Below are positions 1 through 8,985 of a stretch of DNA of 64,000 bases, in pieces. The translations under genes and the position numbers were made by a program. The notes beneath the pieces are model-generated. The model saw only the letters and a list, made by a program, of their open reading frames with translations, did no database searches and had not been told where the DNA came from. The stretch is from contig JAFEBS010000008.1 of assembly GCA_018242525.1 (NCBI GenBank), forward strand, positions 52,429-116,428, in the 5' to 3' direction. Origin of the DNA: Planctomycetota bacterium (GTDB lineage Bacteria > Planctomycetota > Planctomycetia > Planctomycetales > Planctomycetaceae). The first letter of the stretch is position 1. Every line of letters starts with the position of its first letter.

Positions 1-126
1 CATTGAGGAATGAATTGCGTTCCTGACGGCCTGTGGGAGCGAAATGGCGGTTCAGTATGATAGTCTTTCGCCTTGCGGCTGGTATCCTGGCATTAATTCC
101 ATGGAATCTGCGGAGAGGAGATCGTG

Positions 127-3100
127 ATGCGATCGACAAAGGCCGACTACTGGATGAGCCGTTTGGCGTGGATCACAACTCTTGGGATTTGTCTGACTGG
201 ACTTTCCCTGTGGACTCCGTCGACGGCCCAGGGACAGGCAATCCAGAAGAGTAAAGTCCCTTCAATCCCGGGCCGACCCACTGGCACGCCATACGATTTT
301 ACAGCGGCTCGCACCAGTATCAACAAGTTGGCAAACGACGGGAAACTTGCCGAAGCGATTGCCGAAGCGAAAAAAAACGCAGGGCGTCCTGGTGCCTCGG
401 CGGACGACCGCGAATTGTTGCGCATGCTTGAGGAAGAGCAGAATCTGAGGGCCAGGGCGAATGCACTTCGTGACGAAAACCGCATCGACGATGCCATAAA
501 AACGGCAGACCAGGCTTTGACTCTGAGAGACAAGCGCAACCAGTATCGGTTACCACGAAGCATCCAGGATACTCAGTGGGTCACCAACCTGAAGAACACG
601 AAGACGTTGTCAGAATCAGGACTCAGCCCCCGGGACCTGCAGCAAATCCTGCTGATGGAGTATCAAGACAAATGGTTCGATTACAAGTTGGAACTGCACG
701 ATGGCGGTGAGATGGCCGAAGCCATCGCCAAGTCCACGAAATCTCTGGCAGAAACCCGTGCTGACAAGGGGGCCGACCACCCCGACACACTGGCCGCAAA
801 AGCCGTTCTGGAAAAACTGCAATCGGAACGGGCCAGGCTGCTGGAGGATCTTCGCAAGACGATGTCGTACCGCGACGAAATCTTTGCCAGGGGAGACTAC
901 CAGGAAGCCATCGGGGTGGAGGGAAGCTGCATCAAGCTGAAGCAACAAATCTATGGAATTGGAGACCTGACAGTTGCGATCTCGCTGGCTGAGCGAGCCC
1001 GCATGGAGCAGAAGGCAGGCAACTGGTCCATGGCAGAGCACTATTTCGGCGAGGCGCTCAAGGCCTTCACCGCGTTGTACGGGCCCGAGCATTGGCGAAC
1101 CAGGGACGCCAAGGTGGCCGCACAAGAATCAGAAGCCGTGATGAACAACCTGGAGACGACCCGGAATCTCCTGCGAGATTCCCGCTGGCAGACATTCAAA
1201 GCCAGGAAGCTGCTCGAAAAGGGGTACTATTTTGAAGCTTTGAAACTGATGGATCAGGACGAACGGCAGATTCGTTTCCACAGCGGAGACCAATTCACGT
1301 ATTATGCACTGAACCAACTGTGTCTCGCGGCTATTTATCGTGCCATGGGCCGTTTCAGCGAAGCCGAGATCCGACAGCGACGAGCTTTGGACATTCTGCA
1401 GAAATGCTACGGGGACAATCATCCGGAAGTGGTCAGTGCTCTCAACACTTTGTATCAGCTTTATCGAGATCTGGGAGACACATCCCTGGCTTTGACAACC
1501 GCCAGACGTTCCGTCGTCCTGACGGAACGTGTCTGGGGCAAGTTGCCCAGCGAGTTTGCAATCAGCCTGAACAACCTGGGAGAAGCCGAGCTTGCACTCG
1601 GGCACGTGGATCAAGCCCGTCCGTTGTTTGTCCAGTCGCTGAAACTGTGCGAGCAGGACTTTGCGAAACTTGGACTGCAGTGGACGGCCAGTCTGCAGAA
1701 TCTGGCCCAATGCCATCGAACGAAGGGCGAAACCGCCGAGTGTGCGCGGTTGCTGACCAATGTGGTCAAGAACTTCACGTCCGGTTACGGGAAGGGCCAC
1801 CCAAAAACAGTGGATGCCATGTTCGCTCTGGCGGAAGCCGAGACCGACTCCAGGAACTTCCCTGCTGCCGAAGCAGGCTTCAAAGCGGTGCTCGAAGCCT
1901 CGAGATTAGTGTACGGACCGAACCATCCGAAGCAGGCCGAATTCACCAGCGGGCAAGCCCGGATGTGGCGTGCCCGCGGAGAAGACGCCAAGGCTGAACC
2001 GATGCTTCGCGACAGCCTGGAGATTCTGCGAGCCAACATGGACTCGACCTTCGCAGTCCTGTCTGAACGCCGGCAATTGGCAATGACTCGCAACGCTCAG
2101 CGACTGCTGCATGAATACATCGACCTGGCCGTCGCCATCAAACTTCCCGGAGATGCTGCCTACGGCACGATCGTCTCCTGGAAGGGGGCTGTCCTGAACC
2201 AGCAGAAGCAATTGCGTCTTGGTCTGGATCAGCCGGAACTGGCGTCGCTGTACGGGCGCTATCAGGAGGCGTCTCGCGAGCTGGCAACACTCGCGCTGGC
2301 AACTCCCCTCCCCTCGGAGCACGACGTCGTCGCTTCGAAGATTGATGAGCTGTCTCAGTCAAAAGAGCGACTGGAAGGCGAATTGTCGCAAAAGAGCAAT
2401 TCCTTTCGCACTTCGAGAGAACCGTTCACGGTTGAAACACTGAAGAAACTGCTGCCCCCTGACTCGGCGCTGGTTGACTTCGTCGAGTTTTCGGGTTCGG
2501 TGTCACAACCGGCGACTGCCGGTCCGCCGAAACAGCGTCTGGTCGCGTTCATTGTTTGTCCGGACAAGCCGGTGCAGCAAATCGATCTTGGCGACGCGGT
2601 CCCGATACGAACACTGTGCGATCTCTGGCGAGGTCAGATCATGCGCGGTCAGGGTGCAGTCGGCCGTGGATTGAAGGTTCTGCCGCCGAAGGACGCGACC
2701 CCCGACAAGTGGCCTCACGTGGAATTGCGGAAACGAATCTGGGAGCCGCTGGAAGCGCACCTGTCCGACACCAGTCTTGTCATGATATCGCCCGATGGAA
2801 TCACCGCCCGGCTGCCGTTCGCCGCGATGCCCGGCCGCGATTCGTCCAGGTACCTGATCGAAGACATTTCGCTGGTCGTCGTACCATCACCATCGCAGCT
2901 CGCCAGCCTGCTCATCCCCCAATCAGCGGACAATTCGGATGCAATGTCGATGCTGGTGATGGGAGACGTCGATTTTGGAGCGTCCGCCGGTTCCGCTGCG
3001 CCGTCGGAGCCGGGTGAAGCACTTGTCGCACAACGATCCGCGCCGCGCTTTGCGAACGCGGTTTTCAGTCCGCTCCCGGGAACGGGACGCGAGGTCAATT

Positions 3101-3804
3101 CGATCGCGGATCTGTTTCGCGAGCATTTTTCCAAGGGGGTCATCAGCGAACTGCAGGGGGCCGAAGCCACCGAAGGGAAGCTGCGGGAAGCGGGGCCGCG
3201 TCATCGTTATCTGCATCTGGCAACGCACGGCTTCTTCGTCCCGGAATTGGTGGCTGCCGGCGGGGCGAAGACAACAGCAGCCGGCGCTGAAAAGATCACC
3301 GACCTGAATCCTGGACTGCTGTCCGGGATCGCCCTGGCAGGCGCCAATCCCAAACCGGGGAATTCCGCCCTGGGCAATGCTCAAATGGACGACGGAGTCA
3401 TGACAGCGCTGGAGGTGGCTTCGCTGGATCTGAGTCATATCGACCTGGCAGTGCTCTCGGCCTGCGAAACGGGCCTGGGGTTGTCAGCGGGCGGCGAAGG
3501 GTTGTTGGGGCTGCAGCGCAGCTTTCAGGCGGCCGGTGCTCGTTCGACTGTTGCCAGCCTGTGGAAGGTCGATGATTCGGCTACGCAAGTACTGATGATC
3601 GAATTCTACCGCAATATGTGGGACAAGAAGCTGGGAAAACTGGAGGCATTGCGCCAGGCGCAGCTCACGATGATTCAACAATACGATTCTCGCGAGCAGA
3701 AGTTGACCGCGCGAGGATTAAAAGCGGTAGCCCCCGATTCCGAACCCGGACCGCTGGCACCTTACTACTGGGCCGCTTTCATGCTCAGCGGTGACTGGCG
3801 CTGA
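127..3804 (+). CDS. Secreted TPR-CHAT (caspase-like) protein
   Basis: This 1225-residue protein has an N-terminal signal peptide (hydrophobic residues about 10-30, ending near AQGQA), a long run of tetratricopeptide-like helices over about residues 50-720, and a C-terminal CHAT domain from about residue 780. CHAT domains are caspase-fold cysteine peptidases; the expected His lies in HLATHGFF (about H1034) and the Cys in LSACETG (about C1113), so the dyad looks intact. The TPR pattern (repeats with GPEH/GDNHPE/GPNHP turns) is the kinesin-light-chain type usual in TPR-CHAT proteins. I chose ATG 127 over GTG 124 because GGAG sits a few bases upstream. It converges on another caspase-like gene ending at 3816. 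The signal peptide implies it acts outside the cytoplasm, unlike CRISPR-linked TPR-CHAT proteins. Substrate unknown. Confidence 0.9.
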   Translation: MRSTKADYWMSRLAWITTLGICLTGLSLWTPSTAQGQAIQKSKVPSIPGRPTGTPYDFTAARTSINKLANDGKLAEAIAEAKKNAGRPGASADDRELLRMLEEEQNLRARANALRDENRIDDAIKTADQALTLRDKRNQYRLPRSIQDTQWVTNLKNTKTLSESGLSPRDLQQILLMEYQDKWFDYKLELHDGGEMAEAIAKSTKSLAETRADKGADHPDTLAAKAVLEKLQSERARLLEDLRKTMSYRDEIFARGDYQEAIGVEGSCIKLKQQIYGIGDLTVAISLAERARMEQKAGNWSMAEHYFGEALKAFTALYGPEHWRTRDAKVAAQESEAVMNNLETTRNLLRDSRWQTFKARKLLEKGYYFEALKLMDQDERQIRFHSGDQFTYYALNQLCLAAIYRAMGRFSEAEIRQRRALDILQKCYGDNHPEVVSALNTLYQLYRDLGDTSLALTTARRSVVLTERVWGKLPSEFAISLNNLGEAELALGHVDQARPLFVQSLKLCEQDFAKLGLQWTASLQNLAQCHRTKGETAECARLLTNVVKNFTSGYGKGHPKTVDAMFALAEAETDSRNFPAAEAGFKAVLEASRLVYGPNHPKQAEFTSGQARMWRARGEDAKAEPMLRDSLEILRANMDSTFAVLSERRQLAMTRNAQRLLHEYIDLAVAIKLPGDAAYGTIVSWKGAVLNQQKQLRLGLDQPELASLYGRYQEASRELATLALATPLPSEHDVVASKIDELSQSKERLEGELSQKSNSFRTSREPFTVETLKKLLPPDSALVDFVEFSGSVSQPATAGPPKQRLVAFIVCPDKPVQQIDLGDAVPIRTLCDLWRGQIMRGQGAVGRGLKVLPPKDATPDKWPHVELRKRIWEPLEAHLSDTSLVMISPDGITARLPFAAMPGRDSSRYLIEDISLVVVPSPSQLASLLIPQSADNSDAMSMLVMGDVDFGASAGSAAPSEPGEALVAQRSAPRFANAVFSPLPGTGREVNSIADLFREHFSKGVISELQGAEATEGKLREAGPRHRYLHLATHGFFVPELVAAGGAKTTAAGAEKITDLNPGLLSGIALAGANPKPGNSALGNAQMDDGVMTALEVASLDLSHIDLAVLSACETGLGLSAGGEGLLGLQRSFQAAGARSTVASLWKVDDSATQVLMIEFYRNMWDKKLGKLEALRQAQLTMIQQYDSREQKLTARGLKAVAPDSEPGPLAPYYWAAFMLSGDWR

Positions 3805-3815
3805 CGTCATTCGTG

Positions 3816-6104
3816 TTACGGTTTCGTTCGAGGCAACGATTGCCACGAAATCGCCTGGACGGCAACGCTGCCGGTGTTGGCGGCTTTCAAACCACGGGTT
3901 TGTCCGCTGCCAAAGAGCGCGTGCTGAAACAGCTTTCCCAGGGGATTCGCCGTCTCCAGCCCAAGATCGACGGCACGAGCCTGCTCGAGCGCTGGTTGAG
4001 AGAGCCAGGAAAAATCAACGGGCGTTCCTTCAGCCTTCACGCCAATCACCACCAGGTGTTCCAACCCGGTGGACGTGGCATCGATCGCGAGCGGCCCGAC
4101 GGTGAATGAAGCACCTGGAGCCAGTCGATTGTCGACCACAGTCTGTGAGTCGGGAAACACGGCATCGATCCCAAAGCTGCTGTCGACGAACAACACCGTA
4201 AAGTCGACCGCATGCTTGCTGGCATTGTGAATTCTCAGCGCGATGATCGAACCGTCTTCCAGGGACAGGCCCCCGCGCTGCCATTCCATCGGTTTGCCTT
4301 CGACATCGTCCTCCGATTTCAGGTCGCGCAACTCAACTCGCAAGTCGGTGCTGTCCTTGCCGAACAAGCTTGAGAGCAGCCCGCGTTGCCGCTCGCCCGT
4401 CATTTCGCCACTAATCTTGAGCAGGCTGGAAGCACGGGCAATTTTGCTCAATCGGTCCGTCAACCAGTCATCCAGCATGTCGTCGATCGGGGCCGGGCCA
4501 AACGTCGGAGTCTTGTCATCGCCGGGGCTCTGGACCCATCCTTCGGCAGGAAGCAGGACAACTTCATTCTGGTTGATCGTGCGGACAAGCCACTGCGCTC
4601 GCGCGGGGTCGTCCACCAGCTCGAAGACCGAACCATCCCTGGACGCTCGCTCGGTCAATTGCTGCCGCCATGTTGACTGAGTTGATTCCTCCGACTTTGG
4701 AACATCGATCGCGACGCGAAGACGCATGTCGCCATATTCGCGACGGGCAATCTCGCAGCGGCACCCGTTCGCGAATCCTTCGGAAGGAGGTTCCTTGTCG
4801 TCAAACGTTGCTGGCACCACCGTCGCATCCGTCATTCCGCTGCGTTTCACAGTCACGTATCCCAACGGCCCGGATGACTCTTTTCCTGCGGGCGGAAACA
4901 CGGCCAGGATTGTTTGCGGTGTCAGGCCATGCAGGCGACCTGCATTCACTTTCAATCGCCCCGGCTTTTCAACCTGCAGGATCAATCGAGACCGCTCGGG
5001 CCATTCGGTCGTTCCAAGTACTTCCCGATTGCGGTCGTTGCCTTCAACCAGGGGCACCGGCCCCAGTCGCCCCAGTGTCGTGACATATTCCTGATGAATT
5101 CGTTGAACGAGTTCCGTGTAAGTAATCGGGGTCTTGGAACTGGTCAGGACCTTTACCAGGTTATAGGTCAGCAGTCCTCGCCATTCGCCATTTTCCGCGT
5201 CAATCGGAAGCGGCAATTCGATCGTCGGCTCATGCGGCTGTGCGGCATAGATGGCAACGATTCCGCCCGCATGTTCGTCGAAATCGAAGGCACTGCCGTC
5301 TGCAGAAACGCCACGTGTCGCTCGGTGAACCGGCTTCGCCTTTTCCAGGGCCTTGCGTGAAATCAGCATTTCGGTCGCGACTTGTCGTTTGACTTCGGTT
5401 CCTCGAATGGCCGTTCCCGAATGACACGCATCGATGATTGCCCAGATCGATGCCCCCTTCTTCTGGATGGCATTCAACCAGACACGCAGTTCGTCGTCCG
5501 TAATTGCATTCGGAACGGTGGGCGAGTCGGAATCCTTGTCAGGCTTGATATCGGCCGGCAGCAGAAGTTCGTCCAGACCATCGGGTTCAGCATCGTCAGG
5601 GTCATCGGGGTTATCGTTGGGCTGCTGTGCCCCATGCCCCGAGAAATACACCACGACCTGTGAACCCGGCCTGGCAATCTCGGCCAACCGTTTCATCTCT
5701 CGTTCGATATTCGCTCGCAGCGGACGCAGTTCGTTCCTGCGGCCTGCTTCGGCCAGTGTGATCACATTGCCGGGCACAAACTGGAATCGCTGAGTCAGCA
5801 ATTCCTTCATCATGACGACATCGTTCACCGGTCCACGAAGCTCCGCAGACTTCGGCAGGTGATCGTACCTGCTGCATCCGATCAACAGGGCGTGACGAGG
5901 ATGATCGGGGTCGGCCGTCTCACCGGGTTCCGCCCTCTCTTCGGCAGGTGTCTCCTCAACGACTTCCGATTCCACGAGGCTGGGAGCCAATGGAATCCGG
6001 GGAGGTGCGGACGTAGCGCCTGTATTATCGGAGCCCTGACATCCAATCGCCGAACTGGCCATCAACGCCGCCACCAGCACCTTCAAGCTGAGTTGCTGCA
6101 ACAT
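3816..6104 (-). CDS. Caspase-like (peptidase C14/metacaspase) lipoprotein
   Basis: This 762-residue protein starts with a lipoprotein signal peptide (lipobox AIGC, Cys22). Residues about 70-330 form a C14 caspase-fold domain: the core strand HALLIGCSRY, catalytic His157 in YFSGHGAQ and catalytic Cys227 in IDACHSG are all present, with the acidic loop DDPDDAEPDGLDE typical of metacaspase-like proteins between them. The C-terminal 400 residues resemble the DUF4384-like domain often fused to such peptidases (a guess). The open frame extends further upstream, but ATG 6104 gives the lipobox and has GGAG about 10 bases before it. It converges with the TPR-CHAT gene, only 11 bp separating the stop codons, so two secreted caspase-like proteins sit side by side. 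Confidence 0.9.
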   Translation of the reverse strand: MLQQLSLKVLVAALMASSAIGCQGSDNTGATSAPPRIPLAPSLVESEVVEETPAEERAEPGETADPDHPRHALLIGCSRYDHLPKSAELRGPVNDVVMMKELLTQRFQFVPGNVITLAEAGRRNELRPLRANIEREMKRLAEIARPGSQVVVYFSGHGAQQPNDNPDDPDDAEPDGLDELLLPADIKPDKDSDSPTVPNAITDDELRVWLNAIQKKGASIWAIIDACHSGTAIRGTEVKRQVATEMLISRKALEKAKPVHRATRGVSADGSAFDFDEHAGGIVAIYAAQPHEPTIELPLPIDAENGEWRGLLTYNLVKVLTSSKTPITYTELVQRIHQEYVTTLGRLGPVPLVEGNDRNREVLGTTEWPERSRLILQVEKPGRLKVNAGRLHGLTPQTILAVFPPAGKESSGPLGYVTVKRSGMTDATVVPATFDDKEPPSEGFANGCRCEIARREYGDMRLRVAIDVPKSEESTQSTWRQQLTERASRDGSVFELVDDPARAQWLVRTINQNEVVLLPAEGWVQSPGDDKTPTFGPAPIDDMLDDWLTDRLSKIARASSLLKISGEMTGERQRGLLSSLFGKDSTDLRVELRDLKSEDDVEGKPMEWQRGGLSLEDGSIIALRIHNASKHAVDFTVLFVDSSFGIDAVFPDSQTVVDNRLAPGASFTVGPLAIDATSTGLEHLVVIGVKAEGTPVDFSWLSQPALEQARAVDLGLETANPLGKLFQHALFGSGQTRGLKAANTGSVAVQAISWQSLPRTKP

Positions 6105-6322
6105 GAACAGGCTCTCCGCGATGAACAACTGGAAAATCTCAGGCCATCCTACAATGGCAATTACCTCCAGGCCAGTTGAGTGGGAATCCCTCTCATTTGG
6201 AGACCTCAATCGGTGCCACTGCAGCTTGCCTTTTTCGAGGCCGAAGGAATGCGGTTGCCGGAGGAGCAGGACTGGTCTGACCACATTCGTGAGACAATGT
6301 CGCTCCGTGAAAAGCCGGCCAT

Positions 6323-6342
6323 GAAAAGGGGATAAGTCCAAT
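6323..6342. repeat. Left inverted repeat of the RAYT unit
   Basis: The 20 bases here (GAAAAGGGGATAAGTCCAAT) recur as an exact reverse complement at 7091-7110, just after the transposase gene. The pair brackets the gene and may be the target palindrome arms of the transposase. Confidence 0.85.
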
Positions 6343-6384
6343 TAAAACTTGACGTGCCGGTTCGGGGCGTTTATTCTGGTTCAC

Positions 6385-7077
6385 ATGCCACGTACAGTAC
6401 GCCACGCGCCGGGGGGAATGATCTTCCACGTTCTCAATCGTGGAAATGCCCGCGATCAGATTTTTGACAAGGCGGCGGATTACGCCGCCTTTGAAAAGGT
6501 CCTGGCGGAGACACAAGCCCAGGTTTCTCTGCGTATTCTCAGCTATTGTCTGATGCCAAACCATTGGCACCTGGTGCTGTGGCCGTTGCAGGACGGGGAC
6601 TTGGGTCGATTCATGCAGCGCTTGACGACGACCCACGTGCGACGTTGGCACCTGCATCGTCAGACGGTCGGCACCGGCCACCTTTATCAGGGAACGTACA
6701 AGTCGTTTCCGATCGAGGAAGGAGATCATCTTTACACGGTGCTGCGGTACGTGGAACGCAATCCGGTGCGGTCGACGCTGGTGGATCGCGCCGAGGACTG
6801 GCAGTGGAGCAGTCTCTGGCGCTGGGAGCATCCTGCCGAGCACGCCGACCGGCCGACGCTCTGTCCGTGGCCAATCCCGCGCCCCGCGGATTGGATCGCG
6901 CGGGTGAATCGAACCTTGACGAAAAAGGAACTCGAAGCGGTCCGGGTCTCGGTGGTTCGCGGCCGCCCTTTTGGCTCAGAGGCCTGGCAGGAGAGCACCG
7001 CAAAGCAACTCGGATTGGAGTCGACGTTTCGCTCGCGTGGCCGACCGAGAAAGGCCACCGAAAACGACCGCGCGTGA
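6385..7077 (+). CDS. REP-associated tyrosine transposase (Y1/HUH family)
   Basis: A 230-residue Y1 transposase of the RAYT (TnpA-REP) type. The HUH metal motif is HWH (H60, H62) in LMPNHWHLVLWP, and the likely nucleophile tyrosine is Y122 in RYVERNPVRS, the usual RAYT spacing. The N-terminus MPRTVRHAPGG and the phrase YHVLNRGN-like FHVLNRGN are family signatures. ATG 6385 matches the family start; the frame is open upstream into the inverted repeat. RAYTs are single-copy domesticated enzymes thought to mobilise REP palindromes. A C-terminal tail (about residues 185-230) ends in SRGRPRK, a basic AT-hook-like string. The gene is bracketed by a perfect 20-bp inverted repeat. Confidence 0.93.
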   Translation: MPRTVRHAPGGMIFHVLNRGNARDQIFDKAADYAAFEKVLAETQAQVSLRILSYCLMPNHWHLVLWPLQDGDLGRFMQRLTTTHVRRWHLHRQTVGTGHLYQGTYKSFPIEEGDHLYTVLRYVERNPVRSTLVDRAEDWQWSSLWRWEHPAEHADRPTLCPWPIPRPADWIARVNRTLTKKELEAVRVSVVRGRPFGSEAWQESTAKQLGLESTFRSRGRPRKATENDRA

Positions 7078-7090
7078 CTCAATTGAGGTT

Positions 7091-7110
7091 ATTGGACTTA
7101 TCCCCTTTTC
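7091..7110. repeat. Right inverted repeat of the RAYT unit
   Basis: Exact reverse complement of 6323-6342. Together the two arms delimit a unit of about 790 bp holding only the transposase gene. Confidence 0.85.
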
Positions 7111-7112
7111 CT

Positions 7113-7431
7113 GTCCACATGGTACAATATCCTTTACGTTGCAGTGAGCCACATTAAAGTGTTCGATTCGACCACAGACGACATCCACTATCGGAATTGG
7201 CGGCAAGACGGATAGCACCGTATTTGGAGTATATACAATTCCGTGGGGTAATGCTCCCGAAGTGAAGCGAGTGAGTGAAACCTTCCCAGTTGCAATGCTC
7301 GGCCACAGCTTCCAGACAATAATGGCAGACGAAGGTTCGATCGCACAAGAAGCGGCAAGTGCAACCAGCGATAGTACTACGATCAAGCAGCGAGTTTTGT
7401 TCCGCACCAGGTATTTAACAGGAGAAAGCAT
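7113..7431 (-). pseudogene. Possible truncated lipoprotein gene beside the RAYT unit
   Basis: A minus-strand frame starting at ATG 7431 encodes a basic N-terminus, a hydrophobic stretch (CLIVVLSLVALAASC) that looks like a lipoprotein signal, then about 80 residues of ordinary composition. It has no own stop before it runs into the right inverted repeat of the transposase unit and on, antisense, through the transposase gene. A short lipoprotein gene that lost its 3' end at this junction would look like this. There is no clear ribosome binding site. I recognise no homologue. The rest of the 7111-7487 gap shows nothing else I can support. Confidence 0.2.
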
Positions 7432-7487
7432 TGGGGCGCTTTCGGGATATATCGTCACACCTGTCCTGACCCTTTGATTTTTCGAGA

Positions 7488-8537
7488 TCACTTTGCAGTG
7501 AGAACCAACTGGTCGAAGAATGCGTCTGCGTCCCCGAAGCAGACGGCGGTAGCGGTGATCTGGGTCGCGTCGCCAGGAGGGTTCTCGTGGGTGTCGACGG
7601 TCATGGTCTGCCAATCTTTTGAATTAGTGGCATCAATTGTCCTGGACGCCAGCAGCTTGGTTCGGCTTTTGTCGTTGTAGTAATCGATGCGGATACTGGC
7701 CCGGCCCTTGGTGACGCGAACCTTGCCGGTCAGGGTATAGACCTTGCCCGGATCGTAGTCGACGGGATACAGCGTGGTGGTGGCCCATTCCGCGTCAGCT
7801 TTCATATGCAGGCAATACTGCCCGTTCGCAGGTCGCTGATCGTTCAGCGAGATCTCCACCGTTCCGCCAGGCGAAGCGGCCACCTTGTACACGGGGGGCA
7901 GTGCACTGTTGTAATGCGATTCAAAATCGCCCGCGACATGCGTCAAATCGTTCGGAGTCGCAGTGAGAGTGAAGACTTCCAGGTCGTCGACCAGAACATC
8001 GATCTTTCCATGGCACCGGATGATGAAGTCGGCGTTCGCGCCGGGGCGGGTGAATTCGGGATGCTCGATCATGGCTGTCTGCGTCCAATCGGGCTTCGCT
8101 GCCGTGACTGCGCCGATTGTTGTTGAGTTCATGGGGTTGCCATTCGCGTCGACATAGAGGTGCATCAACGAGACCGTTCCGGTGCCACCAGTGCACTTGA
8201 TCCAACCACTGATGACCGACCGCTGCTCAGGACGCATTGGCAGGTGCTTGAGCTTGACATGAACTCGATCCCCCGCCCCACTGATCCGCAGACATTTCTT
8301 CCCGGTACGGCCGCCGTCGACCACTTCAACTTTGTAAGAGTTCTCTGGCTTTTGAGTCACTTCCCAACCGGCCGGCAGGGACGTGGTCGGATCCAGCTCT
8401 TCTTCCAATCCACCGTTTGTCAGCAAGTTCTTGACAGCGGGTTGTTCCGCGGCAAGGCACTGCGAAACGAAGGTTTCCACTGGAGATGTCGACAGCAACA
8501 ACCACAAGGCAACCAGAGAAACGGGGCGCGATTTCAT
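7488..8537 (-). CDS. Secreted protein with two carbohydrate-binding-like domains
   Basis: A 349-residue exported protein: signal peptide at residues 1-30 (cleavage near CLAAEQ), then two beta-sandwich domains of the galactose-binding/CBM4-9 type. The first begins NLLTNGGLEE (the N-G-G-F-E-like opening of such modules) and ends LVDDLEVFTL; the second begins near DFESHYNS and ends with AFFDQLVL, the same closing strand pattern. No catalytic domain is present. ATG 8537 has AGGAG 9 bases upstream. A run of ten G (8555-8564, C on the mRNA) lies just upstream of that site. Probably a cell-surface or polysaccharide-binding protein; the ligand is unknown. Confidence 0.8.
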   Translation of the reverse strand: MKSRPVSLVALWLLLSTSPVETFVSQCLAAEQPAVKNLLTNGGLEEELDPTTSLPAGWEVTQKPENSYKVEVVDGGRTGKKCLRISGAGDRVHVKLKHLPMRPEQRSVISGWIKCTGGTGTVSLMHLYVDANGNPMNSTTIGAVTAAKPDWTQTAMIEHPEFTRPGANADFIIRCHGKIDVLVDDLEVFTLTATPNDLTHVAGDFESHYNSALPPVYKVAASPGGTVEISLNDQRPANGQYCLHMKADAEWATTTLYPVDYDPGKVYTLTGKVRVTKGRASIRIDYYNDKSRTKLLASRTIDATNSKDWQTMTVDTHENPPGDATQITATAVCFGDADAFFDQLVLTAK

Positions 8538-8985
8538 GGACAAGCTCCTGGTTCGGGGGGGGGGAATGTCGCTGAAGATCCTTGTCGACCAGTCCACAGC
8601 CGGTCACCGACTACAATCGAGAGGACGTCGACATCACCGGGTCATGATCAGTCCCTGAACGCCAAGCCCAACACAATAATAGACATTGCGTCTCTTCCGT
8701 GCAACAGGGTGGCACGATGACTGCAGGACGATCGCCCTTTTTCAAATTGGGGTGCCACGGTCTGACCGAAGGCCGTGCGAGTGCTCAATCGGCACGGCCG
8801 TGTCGCGTGGCACCCGATTCCCAATTTGAAAAAGGCGAAGGCCCCGATGATGACCGAGTCACCATTGGAGTTCGCTCCTGAAAATGAAACGAAGGATGCC
8901 AGAGAACCACTCGAACGCTACCGGTCGATCAAGCCCGATCGAGTGGCAAAGTGGCACTTGGCGTAGCGGCGCGGCCGATCAGCCT
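8538..8985. other. Intergenic gap with one dispersed palindrome
   Basis: The gap between two minus-strand genes holds the G10 tract at 8555-8564, the repeat at 8731-8840 and no convincing gene. I see no clear promoter for the gene starting at 8537. Confidence 0.6.
8731..8840. repeat. Dispersed palindromic repeat, family A, copy 1
   Basis: Arms ATCGCCCTTTTTCAAATTGG (8731-8750) and its near reverse complement at 8821-8840 enclose GTGCCACGGTC-type inner arms (about 8751-8763 and 8805-8815). The same element recurs at 35842-35973 and, cut by the window end, at 63946-64000. Confidence 0.85.
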
